A DNA stretch of 64,000 nucleotides from UBA830 sp002295635 (GCA_002295635.1 DBHK01000015.1:132553-196552), one strand, 5' to 3'; positions 26,343 through 35,219 are shown, counted from the first letter of the stretch. Made by a program: numbers and translations. The notes: generated by a model not told the origin, from the sequence alone.

Positions 26343-27458
26343 TTAAGGATCGGGCGGCCCAAAGCCGGGGTGTCCCTCAACCACCTGGTTTGATGGCAGT
26401 GTTTTCCGACCACCAAATCTCTCTTTCCACTTCTCAATAACCTCTGGATTGAAAACGTTATTCGGGACAGTGCCACTTAGCGCTTCCAAAACCGCCTGGG
26501 TCGCCCACTTGTAACCGGGACCAAGCCCGCTTTCGAGGTTTGAGGCGACCATGTGGGCGGACATTGAGATTTTGTCGCCGAGATTTCGCAGCGGGGAATC
26601 TACGGGTAGGGGTTCGTCGGCAAAAGCATCGATGGCAGCGCCTCCGATTACGTCATTCTGAAGCGCATCGGCCAGCGCATTTTCGTCGACATTACCACCC
26701 CGAGAAGTGTTAATGAACACCGCGTCCGGCTTCATTCTGGCAAACCGCTCTGCGTTCATGAACTTATCTGTCGTCTTATTGTGGGTACAGTGGAGAGAGA
26801 CGATGTCGGAATTTTCTAATAGGTAGTCGAGCTCGACTTTTTCGGCGCCCTTTTCCTCGAACCTTTGGTGCTCGATGAACGGATCGTGAGCAATGATTCG
26901 CATTCCCCAAGGCTGAAATAGTTGAGAGACCCGAGCGCCGATACGTCCTAGTCCGATAATTCCAAGTATGAGACCCTCATATCCATCGGTTGAGCGGGCG
27001 CCCAAATAGCGGCCCATTAAAGAAGGATCACGCCAATTCCCGGCCTTAACGTTGGCATCACGTTCGTTTAGTTTCTTTAGCCGGTTTAGGATCATAGCAA
27101 CGGTTCCTTCGGCCACGCCGTAACAATTCGATTCGGTCGGACCGTGAGTCACGAGTATCCCAAGCTCGGTCGCAGCGTCGACATCAATGTCGTCTGTGCC
27201 GACGGTACACTTGGCGACAATTCGGAGTTCGGGGCTCGCTTCCAATATTTTGCGCGTGATCGGGCTTGAACGGATCGAGGTTCCCATCAGCGCCTGAGCA
27301 TCCTTAGCGATGCCAATCATTTCGCCTTCGTTATTACCCTGCGGCGTATGCCAGTTAGCTTCGCCGATGACCAACTCGCAGCCGTAGCTCTCGAGCCGGG
27401 GATGATTTTCGCCTGACTCGTCGTTCGGCGCGAAGACGAAAATTTTTGGATTTGTCAT
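26343..27458 (-). CDS. D-2-hydroxyacid dehydrogenase family protein
   Basis: This 371-residue protein has the NAD-binding GLGRIGARVSQLF, the catalytic arginine segment FINTSRGGNVDENAL, a catalytic glutamate near DAFADEPLPVDSP, and the histidine in KISMSAHMVAS. It is longer than most members (about 320), with an extended C-terminus ending in PGFGPPDP. It resembles formate dehydrogenase-like or phosphoglycerate dehydrogenase-like members. GGAGG precedes the ATG. Substrate not assigned. Confidence 0.87.
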   Translation of the reverse strand: MTNPKIFVFAPNDESGENHPRLESYGCELVIGEANWHTPQGNNEGEMIGIAKDAQALMGTSIRSSPITRKILEASPELRIVAKCTVGTDDIDVDAATELGILVTHGPTESNCYGVAEGTVAMILNRLKKLNERDANVKAGNWRDPSLMGRYLGARSTDGYEGLILGIIGLGRIGARVSQLFQPWGMRIIAHDPFIEHQRFEEKGAEKVELDYLLENSDIVSLHCTHNKTTDKFMNAERFARMKPDAVFINTSRGGNVDENALADALQNDVIGGAAIDAFADEPLPVDSPLRNLGDKISMSAHMVASNLESGLGPGYKWATQAVLEALSGTVPNNVFNPEVIEKWKERFGGRKTLPSNQVVEGHPGFGPPDP

Positions 27459-27619
27459 TTGATTATCCTCCTAGGTTCGTTGTTATCGTAAGTGTCTACT
27501 GAGCGCAATCAACGTGCAACCCGATCGTTTAATTCGGGGGCGATTCGTAAACAGGTTTGAAAAGGGCGGGTTGGCGTGATCTGTCAGGCCTCGAAAGTAA
27601 TCGCGAGGAGGTGAGCCAT

Positions 27620-27664
27620 ATGGCAGAATATAGTTGTTTGATTACGAGGGGATTAGTGCTGTGA
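27620..27664 (+). CDS. 14-codon leader ORF overlapping an AlpA-like gene
   Basis: GGAGGTG lies 6 bases before an ATG that opens MAEYSCLITRGLVL. Its TGA overlaps the GTG start of the next gene (GTGA). The Shine-Dalgarno is the best in this neighbourhood, while the regulator's own site is weaker, so translation of the leader may control the regulator by coupling. Confidence 0.45.
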   Translation: MAEYSCLITRGLVL

Positions 27665-27960
27665 AAAAGAAGCCGACGCCTGCAGTAACGATCGAAAAAC
27701 GTGGCCTCAATAGAAAAGAGGCGGCCGCCTACATCGGCCTTAGTGAGACAAAGTTCGCGGAGTTAGTCCGGAGAGACATGATGCCGCAACCCAAAGCCGT
27801 AGGGCGTCGAAGAATATACGACAGGCGCGAAATCGATGAAGCCTTCGACAATTTTCCAACGGAAAGCCAGATGGTTTTGGAAGGTTTTCGTAATGATGGA
27901 GAAATCGCAGAGCGGTATCCCCACCTAGATGCAGCTCAGCAAAGCCTAGATTTAGAGTGA
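27661..27960 (+). CDS. AlpA/excisionase-type HTH protein
   Basis: This 99-residue protein carries a MerR-like winged helix: NRKEAAAYIGLSETKFAELV, then MPQPKAVGRRRIYDRREIDEAF. This is the pattern of AlpA/Xis-type DNA-binding proteins that sit in prophages and genomic islands or act as small regulators. The GTG at 27661 is preceded by GAGGGG 9 bases upstream and overlaps the leader ORF stop. No integrase is nearby, so a prophage origin is only a guess. It lies 400 bases ahead of proteorhodopsin. Confidence 0.72.
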   Translation: MKKKPTPAVTIEKRGLNRKEAAAYIGLSETKFAELVRRDMMPQPKAVGRRRIYDRREIDEAFDNFPTESQMVLEGFRNDGEIAERYPHLDAAQQSLDLE

Positions 27961-28364
27961 TTGGCACGCATTAATCCCGAGATTTCCAATTTAAATCAAC
28001 CTGTTTGACAAAGGACCGGCTGATCAAATCTACGAAGACAAAAAACGGCAAAGTGACCGAGAGCGCTTGCGGGTCAAAATTAGGAGAAGAATTCTCTCAC
28101 TTTTTCTTTATCTTATTTTCCTCAGTCTTGAAGATTTAAATTTGTTAGGCAAACAAAAGGAATCAAATTTCGCGATGTAGGGCGCTACAGTTAGCATTCA
28201 TTTCGTTAAGGCCGCCGGCATATTAGAATGCTGAAGTTCATTTTCAGATTCAAAGACAAAAAAAAAATATCTATCCGGCAAATTTTTTTTCTATTGGTTG
28301 GAAATCTCTTTTATCGCGACAATCGTATAAAGCAAGTGCTTTTGGAGAAAAGGGAAGAAAACTC
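27961..28364 (+). other. Long AT-rich leader upstream of proteorhodopsin
   Basis: No gene is seen in 404 bases. There are A/T runs at 28257-28268 and 28283-28291, and an inverted repeat AGCATTC/GAATGCT at 28193-28199 and 28226-28232. A TATAAA at 28326-28331 is a possible -10 box without a clear -35. A purine-rich AAAAGGGAAG ribosome site precedes the rhodopsin ATG. The proteorhodopsin promoter should lie here. Confidence 0.5.
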
Positions 28365-29081
28365 ATGGACAAATCATTACTCTTAAACCCGTCAGATTAC
28401 GTCGGGGTCACTTTCTGGATCATTTCAGCAGCGATGGTTGCTGCAACATTCTTCTTCTGGGTAGAACGCGATCGCGCTGTCGGGAAATGGAAAACTTCTT
28501 TGACTGTTGCGGCGATGGTCACGGGTATTGCCGCAATCCACTATTTTTACATGCGAGAAGTTTGGGTTGGAACAAATGAGAGCCCAACAGTCTTTCGCTA
28601 TGTCGACTGGCTTTTAACTGTCCCACTCCAAATCGTGGAATTTTATCTAATTTTGGCCGCGATGACGGCAGTTGCTGCCGGCCTGTTCTGGCGCCTTTTA
28701 GTTGCGTCTATAGTGATGCTGGTTGCGGGATACCTCGGGGAGGTCAATTCTGCCAATCCATCAGCTCTTTGGATCTGTTTCGTGATCGGAATGGCTGGGT
28801 GGCTTTACATCCTCTATGAGATCTTTGCCGGTGAGGCAAGTAAGATTAGTGCCGCGGAGGGTACCGAGGCCGGACAAAAGGCTTTCAACGCATTGAGAAT
28901 AATTGTAACCGTAGGCTGGGCTATCTATCCACTCGGTTACCTTTGGGGGTACGCTGGTGGTGGAGATGCGGCAGCGCTCAATATCATCTACAATCTTGCG
29001 GACTTTGTTAACAAGATAGCATTTGGTGTCGTGATATGGGCAGCGGCTACTTCGACTACTTCTACTAAGTCAGCGTCCTAA
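28365..29081 (+). CDS. Proteorhodopsin, blue-absorbing type
   Basis: This 238-residue seven-helix protein is a light-driven proton pump. FRYVDWLLTVPLQIVEFYLI contains the proton acceptor D81 (PR Asp97), spectral-tuning Q89 (PR position 105) and the donor E92 (PR Glu108). H59 matches PR His75, and the retinal lysine is K217 in DFVNKIAFG. Gln at the tuning position predicts absorption near blue light, common in clear or deeper water. No clear signal peptide is seen. It is followed by a hairpin and then the carotenoid-retinal operon that makes its chromophore. Confidence 0.97.
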   Translation: MDKSLLLNPSDYVGVTFWIISAAMVAATFFFWVERDRAVGKWKTSLTVAAMVTGIAAIHYFYMREVWVGTNESPTVFRYVDWLLTVPLQIVEFYLILAAMTAVAAGLFWRLLVASIVMLVAGYLGEVNSANPSALWICFVIGMAGWLYILYEIFAGEASKISAAEGTEAGQKAFNALRIIVTVGWAIYPLGYLWGYAGGGDAAALNIIYNLADFVNKIAFGVVIWAAATSTTSTKSAS

Positions 29082-29091
29082 TTAACTTTGC

Positions 29092-29133
29092 AGTCGGCGG
29101 CGTGTTCCGAAACGTGTGGACACGCCGCTGACT
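29092..29133 (+). terminator. Strong hairpin between proteorhodopsin and crtE (leaky terminator)
   Basis: A stem of about 16 base pairs joins 29092-29107 and 29118-29133 (left arm AGTCGGCGGCGTGTTC), with two G-U pairs and a 10-base loop. The following TCATTATTT is only partly T-rich. It could end or stabilise most rhodopsin transcripts while letting some polymerase reach crtE. Confidence 0.6.
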
Positions 29134-29154
29134 CATTATTTAAGGGAGATTGAC

Positions 29155-30189
29155 GTGCTTAGGCTTGCGGATAATGCATCGTCTCTAGCAACTCAACCTG
29201 TTTGCGGGCCACCTCCCAACGACGTCGGTCCGATTTTAAAGAACGCGATAAATGACGTCCTGCCGGCGCGCGGCTCACCTTTATTTGATGCGGCGCATTT
29301 CCATTTTCAGAACTACGGTAAGTTATTGAGAGGAAAGACCGCTCTGGATCTAGGTAAGGTGGTTGGTCTGGAACGGTCGAGAGCAATTGACTGGGCCGTT
29401 GCAGTCGAATTGATGCATAACGCATCTCTCGTTCACGATGACATTTGCGATGACGACAAATTTCGTCGAGACAGGACCTCTATTATGGCGAATTTCGGTA
29501 CGCCACTGGCTGTGTGTTTTGGAGATTGGTTGGTAGCAAGAAGTTTTGAATCTGCTTTGTCGGCAATTGGAAGCAATGCAAGCATTTCTGCAATTTCCCT
29601 CCTAGCCTCTGCGATGCGAAGATTGTCCGAGGGAGAGGCTTCAGAATTTTCGGGAGTGCCAGCGCTAGATTGGGATTTTTATGAGAGGATTGTATTGCAG
29701 AAGACGGTGCCTTTAATCTTGGCACCCATAGAAGGACCTCTCGTGTTGACAGGGCGTGAAGAAGCTCTGGCGGCTGTTCGGGAGGCCATGGAAGCACTTG
29801 GTATAGCTTATCAAATATCGAATGATATGCTGGATGTTATGAATAAAGATGGGCGAAATACTGGTTTTAATGATCTTCGAAAAGGGGCGCCGAATGCAGT
29901 TTCGGTGTGCTTTAGAGATCTACTGGACAAAGAAGAGCGTATCGATTTTGACGACTGGATGAGCGGTCTTTCAGATCGGTCAACAGAGCAATGGATTACT
30001 CTTTTTTCTTCCAGCAATGCGCTCGAGGCTTGCTCTAAAAAGCTGGAAACAAAACTGGAGGATTTCCGTTACAATTGCGCAGTGCTTCCCGACTATCTAA
30101 TGGCCGCGCTCGAGCCCATGGTGGGATATCTTGAAGGCCTAACATCTTCTACGACTGCCCGAGCTAAGCTAGAGCTCGAATTAAACTGA
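29155..30189 (+). CDS. crtE: Geranylgeranyl diphosphate synthase
   Basis: This trans-isoprenyl diphosphate synthase is predicted at 344 residues. The first Asp-rich motif is HDDICDDDKFRRD. The second reads ISNDMLDVMNKD, with Asn in place of the usual first Asp. HFHFQNYGKLLRGKTALDL matches the substrate-binding GGKRLRP region. It makes the C20 precursor for carotenoids. GTG 29155, with GGGAG upstream, is preferred over GTG 29116, which falls inside the hairpin stem. The stop overlaps the crtI start. Confidence 0.9.
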   Translation: MLRLADNASSLATQPVCGPPPNDVGPILKNAINDVLPARGSPLFDAAHFHFQNYGKLLRGKTALDLGKVVGLERSRAIDWAVAVELMHNASLVHDDICDDDKFRRDRTSIMANFGTPLAVCFGDWLVARSFESALSAIGSNASISAISLLASAMRRLSEGEASEFSGVPALDWDFYERIVLQKTVPLILAPIEGPLVLTGREEALAAVREAMEALGIAYQISNDMLDVMNKDGRNTGFNDLRKGAPNAVSVCFRDLLDKEERIDFDDWMSGLSDRSTEQWITLFSSSNALEACSKKLETKLEDFRYNCAVLPDYLMAALEPMVGYLEGLTSSTTARAKLELELN

Positions 30190-31709
30190 TCTCCTCTGAA
30201 CATAAACACCCTCCTCATGCTTTAATTATAGGTGGCGGTTTTGGAGGCATCGCTGCCGCGTTACGTTGCAGGCGTCTTGGGGCCAACGTCACATTGGTTG
30301 AACGACTGAACCAGTTAGGTGGAAGAGCGCAGGTTTTCGAAATTGACGGGTTCAGACATGACGCTGGCCCGACGGTGATTACGGCACCGTTTCTGTTTGA
30401 AGAATTATTTCAATTATTCAATGAAAACATATCTGATCATCTAACCTTCGTGCCTATAGATCCATGGTATCGATACTATTTCGACGATGGCAGAATTTTT
30501 GATTACGGGCGTGACATGGACACGCTAAAAGGAGAACTTGCAAAGTTCAATCCCTCAGATGTTTCGGGTTATGAGAATTTGCTGGCAGCGTCGAAAAGTA
30601 TTTTTGATGTTGGCTTCAGTAAATTAGCCCACCAGCCTTTTACGAACTTTGGCAAAATGATTGCTCAAGTCCCGGCGCTATTACGATTGCGAGCGGATCG
30701 AACAGTTAGTCAATTGGTAAACCGGCATATTTCTGATCCGATGTTGCGTCGGGCGTTTTCCATCCAGCCGTTGCTGGTGGGCGGTAACCCATTTTCTACA
30801 ACATCTATTTACTCGTTAATTCATTACCTGGAGCGGAAGTGGGGAGTTTTCTTTTGCTTGGGTGGCACCGGCGCTTTGGTTGCCGCTCTAACTGATTTAA
30901 TGCAGCGACAGGGTATTAAGATTTTAACCGGTATGGATGTTGAGCAGATAGAATTGACTGACGGAAAAGCTACCTCCGTTACTTTGGGAGATGGAATTAA
31001 AATCCCCGTGGACAACGTTATTTGCAACGCTGATCCACCAATGGTCTATAAAGAGTTGCTGAAGAAACGTGGCCTTTTCAATTTTCGGCCCAAGCGCCCG
31101 TTTCCGGAAGTTCTGACTAAATATTCTATGGGTCTTTACGTGCTCTATTTCGGTACCGACCGAAAGTATCCTGATGTAGCCCATCACACTATTTGGCTGG
31201 GCAAGAGATTTAAGGGCCTCCTTAAAGATATATTCGATAAAGGAATTCTCTCTGAAGATTTTTCACTTTATATCCATCGCCCAACAGCGACCGACGAAAC
31301 TTTCGCACCGCCCGGCTGCGACAGCTTTTATGTCCTTTGTCCAGTTCCCAACTTAAAGTCAAAAATAAATTGGCTAGTAGAAAGCAAGTCGTTGCGGGAT
31401 CGCATTGTCTCAGCGCTTTCGAAGACAATTTTGCCTGATCTAGAAAATCAGATTACGGCAGAGTTCTGGATGGATCCGACAGACTTTCGTAATGATTATC
31501 GCGCCCGGCATGGGGCGGGATTCTCCATAGCACCTATCTTCCGCCAATCGGCTTGGTTTCGCTATCGGAACCGTGACCCTCATATCGAAAACCTTTATTT
31601 TGTTGGAGCTGGTACTCACCCGGGCGCTGGTCTTCCGGGCGTTATCAGCTCGGCAAAAGTCGTTGAGACATTGTTAAAAGAGAACCTCTCCAAAGATAGT
31701 AGGAAATAA
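30186..31709 (+). CDS. crtI: Phytoene desaturase, probable CTG start
   Basis: This protein is predicted at 507 residues. The FAD-binding motif IIGGGFGGIAAALRCRRLG is coded from about 30225, and then GGRAQVFEIDGFRHDAGPTV follows, as in CrtI. The C-terminal end has NLYFVGAGTHPGAGLPGV. It desaturates phytoene to lycopene. The frame is closed by a TAA at 30165 and contains no ATG, GTG or TTG before a TTG at 30294, which lies after the FAD motif. The CTG at 30186 overlaps the crtE stop as CTGA, exactly where an ATGA coupling start would be. Either CTG is used or one base is wrong. Confidence 0.9.
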   Translation: MISSEHKHPPHALIIGGGFGGIAAALRCRRLGANVTLVERLNQLGGRAQVFEIDGFRHDAGPTVITAPFLFEELFQLFNENISDHLTFVPIDPWYRYYFDDGRIFDYGRDMDTLKGELAKFNPSDVSGYENLLAASKSIFDVGFSKLAHQPFTNFGKMIAQVPALLRLRADRTVSQLVNRHISDPMLRRAFSIQPLLVGGNPFSTTSIYSLIHYLERKWGVFFCLGGTGALVAALTDLMQRQGIKILTGMDVEQIELTDGKATSVTLGDGIKIPVDNVICNADPPMVYKELLKKRGLFNFRPKRPFPEVLTKYSMGLYVLYFGTDRKYPDVAHHTIWLGKRFKGLLKDIFDKGILSEDFSLYIHRPTATDETFAPPGCDSFYVLCPVPNLKSKINWLVESKSLRDRIVSALSKTILPDLENQITAEFWMDPTDFRNDYRARHGAGFSIAPIFRQSAWFRYRNRDPHIENLYFVGAGTHPGAGLPGVISSAKVVETLLKENLSKDSRK

Positions 31710-32675
31710 GTGAGGGTAATCGTGGGTGCAAGTCGATCGAGAGATTTGTCATCAGAAAAAGAAGCAGAGAGATTACTGCGCGAGAATGGAAAATCATTCT
31801 ATTGGGCACGACGGTTCCTCGGTAAAACCGCGGCCCGTAGAGCAACACTATTATACGCATTCTGTCGCTTCCTTGACGATATAGCGGACGGTGATCGGCC
31901 TGATGGTCCGGAGATTTTGAAGAGAGTAGATGAGGAGCTGTGCCGCGGCGCAAGTACGGCTACTCAAGAACTTATACCGGAAGTAGAGATTTTCCTATGC
32001 TTATGCGAAGAAGTGGGGATACCAATAACGGCGGCACGAGATCTCGTCGCGGGGCTTATTTTTGACCAGGGAACTGTCGCGATCAGAGATGAAGAAGAAT
32101 TAGTCAAATACTGCTATCAAGTGGCGGGTACAGTGGGTTTGATGATGGCGCCGATTTTGGGTCGTACGGATAGCAGAGCAGACGCTTTTGCCGTCGACTT
32201 GGGCATTGCTATGCAACTGACGAATATCGCGCGCGACGTAGCGGAAGACGCGCTTTTAAACCGGTGCTACTTACCCTCAAGCTGGCGCGGGCCATTCACA
32301 CCTGCTGATATTAGTGAGGGCATTCAAAACCCAGATGCGATATGCCGAAAGAGTGTTGCTGATGCGGTTTCTAATACCATTGAGCTTGCTGAGAATTATT
32401 ACGCTTCGGGGCTGGCCGGTCTGACTTATCTACCGCTACAAAATAACATCGCCATTGGCATAGCGGCTTTTGTATATCGAGCTATTGGGAAAAGATTAAA
32501 GCAGAAGGGAGGCGCTTGGTGGCTTGGGAGAGAAATCGTTGGGCCCGGTGGTAAGTTACTTGCTTCTGCGACCAGCTTACCCCGTTTGATGAGAGTTTAT
32601 CGAGAGATGCCAACACACGATTTAAACCTCCACAGACCACTGCAGTCCACAGGGCATATCAATGCTAACTGGTGA
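31710..32675 (+). CDS. crtB: Phytoene synthase
   Basis: This 321-residue protein of the squalene/phytoene synthase family has AFCRFLDDIADGDRP and LTNIARDVAEDALLNRCYLP as its two Asp-rich motifs, and SFYWARRFL at the start. It condenses two GGPP into phytoene. GTG 31710 follows the crtI stop directly; GTG 31722, with GAGGG 6 bases upstream, is an equally good start. Its end overlaps crtY by 14 bases. Confidence 0.95.
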   Translation: MRVIVGASRSRDLSSEKEAERLLRENGKSFYWARRFLGKTAARRATLLYAFCRFLDDIADGDRPDGPEILKRVDEELCRGASTATQELIPEVEIFLCLCEEVGIPITAARDLVAGLIFDQGTVAIRDEEELVKYCYQVAGTVGLMMAPILGRTDSRADAFAVDLGIAMQLTNIARDVAEDALLNRCYLPSSWRGPFTPADISEGIQNPDAICRKSVADAVSNTIELAENYYASGLAGLTYLPLQNNIAIGIAAFVYRAIGKRLKQKGGAWWLGREIVGPGGKLLASATSLPRLMRVYREMPTHDLNLHRPLQSTGHINANW

Positions 32676-33804
32676 TCAAAGTCTCGCATCAGCGACGATA
32701 GTAGGTGCCGGCTGCGCGGGTCTCTCAATGGCGTATAGACTGCAAACACGTGGCATTCGCCCTTTAGTTGTCGTCGACCCCGGTGATCCGCGGCCAGATC
32801 ATATATGGGCATATTGGGATGACGGCGGAGAGGATTTATCGTTAGCCCGAGATTTAACGGAGGGCCAATGGAAGAAATGGGAAATCGTTAACGAAAATGA
32901 ACGGGTATGCCTTGAAGGAGATTATTTTTTTTATCGTGCAATATCTTCTGAGAGGTTCGAGGCCCACCTCGGGGGAAGCATGCCGCAGGTAGAGCGCGTT
33001 CAGACACGGGTTACCTCCGTCGACCGTAGTTCGGGGATCTATATTCTCAAGCTAGAGAGTGGAAAAGAGCTTCAATCAAAACATGTATTTGATAGCCGCC
33101 CCTTTATCGTTCCTAAGGGCGCATTCCTTCAACATTTCTTGGGCTGGAGGGTTCGTACTGATAAACCGACTTTTGATGAAAACATTGCGACCCTTATGGA
33201 TTTTCGAGTTTCTCAAGAGGCAGGTATTCACTTTATTTATTTGCTACCCTTCAGTTCGACTGAGGCACTCGTTGAATCCACCGTATTCTCATTTAAGTCG
33301 CTCCCGGACAGTTGGTACGAAAGACAGATTAAAGATTATCTTTCGACTAAATATCCGAAATCAAGTTTAAAAACTGTCAGCTCTGAAAAGGGTATTATCC
33401 CACTAATTTCAGTCAGGGATGAACACTCTTTCGGAACGCCAATAGGTGTTAGAGCCGGGGCGTTGAGAGCGTCTAGTGGGTATGCATTTTCACAGATCCA
33501 GAGGCAGATTTTTCAAATACTTGACGAAAGCCGCATTGGTTCTTCCGGATTTTATAAAATTCCGCGTCCGAAAGTAGGCTGCAATAAAATCGAAAGTTGG
33601 ATGGACACAGTTTTGCTGCGAGTTCTGCAGGAGACACCCGAGAGTGCATCGAGCATTTTTGTTCAGTTGGCGTCATCGCTCGACGGCGATAGTTTTGCTA
33701 GGTTTATGCGGGGCCACGGAGATTGGTTAGGGCGGTTGCGTCTTATGAAAAGCCTGCCATTGGCCCCTTTTTGGAAGTCTGCACTCCGTGGAGAAATTAC
33801 GTGA
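32662..33804 (+). CDS. crtY: Lycopene beta-cyclase
   Basis: This 380-residue flavoprotein has ATIVGAGCAGLSMAYRLQ near the N-terminus, PDHIWAYWDD, the FDSRPF segment around residue 148, FLGWRVRTDKPTFDEN (the conserved HHFLGW-like motif), MDFRV, and ALVESTVFS. It cyclises lycopene to beta-carotene. It is translationally nested between crtB and blh through overlaps at both ends. Confidence 0.93.
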   Translation: MLTGDQSLASATIVGAGCAGLSMAYRLQTRGIRPLVVVDPGDPRPDHIWAYWDDGGEDLSLARDLTEGQWKKWEIVNENERVCLEGDYFFYRAISSERFEAHLGGSMPQVERVQTRVTSVDRSSGIYILKLESGKELQSKHVFDSRPFIVPKGAFLQHFLGWRVRTDKPTFDENIATLMDFRVSQEAGIHFIYLLPFSSTEALVESTVFSFKSLPDSWYERQIKDYLSTKYPKSSLKTVSSEKGIIPLISVRDEHSFGTPIGVRAGALRASSGYAFSQIQRQIFQILDESRIGSSGFYKIPRPKVGCNKIESWMDTVLLRVLQETPESASSIFVQLASSLDGDSFARFMRGHGDWLGRLRLMKSLPLAPFWKSALRGEIT

Positions 33805-34616
33805 GTTGGGAATATTCGTTGCCAATGTTTCTTATTATATTGGCCGGCTTTCCTCATGGTGCGGCTGATGGCGTGTTAATCTTTAGGTTTGCAAGGCAAC
33901 GCAAGCTCTATTCTGCCGCAATTTTCGTCGCTTATATATTTGTTGCCGCGGTCACTGCAATAATCTGGTTTCTTCAACCTTGGATCGGGCTTGGCAGTTT
34001 TCTTTTATTGTCCATTTATCACTTTGGTCTATTAGATACGCTGAAAAGCAGGAATTCAGCATATAGAATACAGCGTATAATAGTTCTTGGTAGCCTTCCC
34101 ATCATTACTATTAGCTTGGCGCACCCGGATGAAGTGACACGCATTTTTCAAATTATTTCGGGGAAAGGCGGCGCGTCGATAACATTGTCAATCCAGACTA
34201 TATCTGTGATTTGGGGGATTCTTTTAATCTGGCTAATGATCTTTAAGCGAGCCATTCAGCTACGGATGATAGCGGAAATGACGGGTCTGACTGCGGCGTT
34301 AATCATTCTCCCTCCTATTTGGGGTTTCGCTTTTTATTTCTGTGTATTGCATAGCCCCCGGCACTTCAAAAAGATTTTTACGGTAGTCGCGCCCTTAAGA
34401 CGAGAAGCGTGGTTTTCAATTGCTGCCCTAACATTTTGCAGCGCGGGGTTAGTGGTGGTTTTTCTCCAGTGGGCAGACACCAAAACTTTTGACGAAGGTA
34501 TGATTCAGTCAACCTTCATTGTTTTGGCGGCCTTAACTACTCCCCACATGCTCCTGATTGATGGCTACGGTGTTATAGAAAAACTACAATCAAAGTCTTC
34601 AGGAATGAAAAGGTAA
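33801..34616 (+). CDS. blh: Beta-carotene 15,15'-dioxygenase, Brp/Blh family
   Basis: This membrane protein of 271 residues has several hydrophobic helices. The histidine motifs that bind iron are in AGFPHGAADG, SIYHFGLLD, LHSPRHFKK and TTPHMLLIDGYG. It splits beta-carotene into two retinals, the proteorhodopsin chromophore. GTG 33801 overlaps the crtY stop (GTGA), with GGAGA 6 bases upstream. The longer frame from 33723 would overlap crtY by 82 bases. Confidence 0.93.
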   Translation: MSWEYSLPMFLIILAGFPHGAADGVLIFRFARQRKLYSAAIFVAYIFVAAVTAIIWFLQPWIGLGSFLLLSIYHFGLLDTLKSRNSAYRIQRIIVLGSLPIITISLAHPDEVTRIFQIISGKGGASITLSIQTISVIWGILLIWLMIFKRAIQLRMIAEMTGLTAALIILPPIWGFAFYFCVLHSPRHFKKIFTVVAPLRREAWFSIAALTFCSAGLVVVFLQWADTKTFDEGMIQSTFIVLAALTTPHMLLIDGYGVIEKLQSKSSGMKR

Positions 34617-34800
34617 TCGATCGTAGTTGAGAGAAAAAATTCTGATTCCAACAGCTAACAAAGATACTCACAATAGACGTTGGAAGTATTATCCTCCCGA
34701 CGAGATCAAAAAGGTCGGCTTTACCGATTGAGGAACAAGGTTACTACACCTCATGAGATGAGCAAAGTTGATGAACGAAGCGACACCTCGGGTCTTCGAA
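34617..34800. other. Region after blh, no clear gene
   Basis: No certain gene is present. A 31-codon TTG-initiated frame near 34627 reads RRWKYYPPDEIKKVGFTD before a stop and looks mildly protein-like, so a decayed gene is possible. No terminator follows blh. Confidence 0.35.
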
Positions 34801-34920
34801 TTAAGGTGCAGACGTTCCAAACAAATCGAATGTATTTTTCTCGAATTCACAGTTCACCGCGAAGGCAGGTGCCGTAGCAAAAGCCAGCATCAAAACACCT
34901 AAAATAAGCAATTGCCTCAT
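34801..34920 (-). CDS. Small secreted peptide, 39 residues
   Basis: ATG 34920 is preceded by GAAGGG about 8 bases upstream. The first 21 residues, MRQLLILGVLMLAFATAPA followed by FA, are a typical Sec signal peptide with an AFA cleavage site. The predicted mature part is 18 residues with one cysteine (VNCEFEKNTFDLFGTSAP). No family is recognised. It could be a complete secreted micropeptide or the surviving N-terminus of a truncated periplasmic protein; downstream frames show no continuation. Confidence 0.5.
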   Translation of the reverse strand: MRQLLILGVLMLAFATAPAFAVNCEFEKNTFDLFGTSAP

Positions 34921-35219
34921 AAAAATACCCTTCACGTTTGTTTAAAACGGATCACAAGCCTGATCCGCACAACTTTAAGGCCGTGGCCTTGACTTACATC
35001 TCGGGAGCGGGAAACGCGATTTCATATCACATACACAGATCATCGTAATATAGTGCGCATTTTCTTCGAAAGTTTGCGTCGTTTACAGCGATTTTAGGGA
35101 CAAAGATTTTTTCAAACACTTTTTTTAACATCGCAACCTCTATAATTCTGAAAACATATACGAGGCAAGATCTCAAATGGATTATGTGACTACACCGCCC
35201 TATATGTCTCGAATTATAA
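34921..35219. other. Gene-free region
   Basis: No gene seen. The minus-strand frame 35027-35329 runs against the pseudogene and lacks family features. A GGATCA/TGATCC inverted repeat is at 34951-34967. Confidence 0.4.

Noticed and set aside
28193..28232. AGCATTC/GAATGCT inverted repeat in the proteorhodopsin leader
   Set aside because: Seven-base arms 26 bases apart are expected by chance at this length; no T-run follows, so I do not call a terminator.
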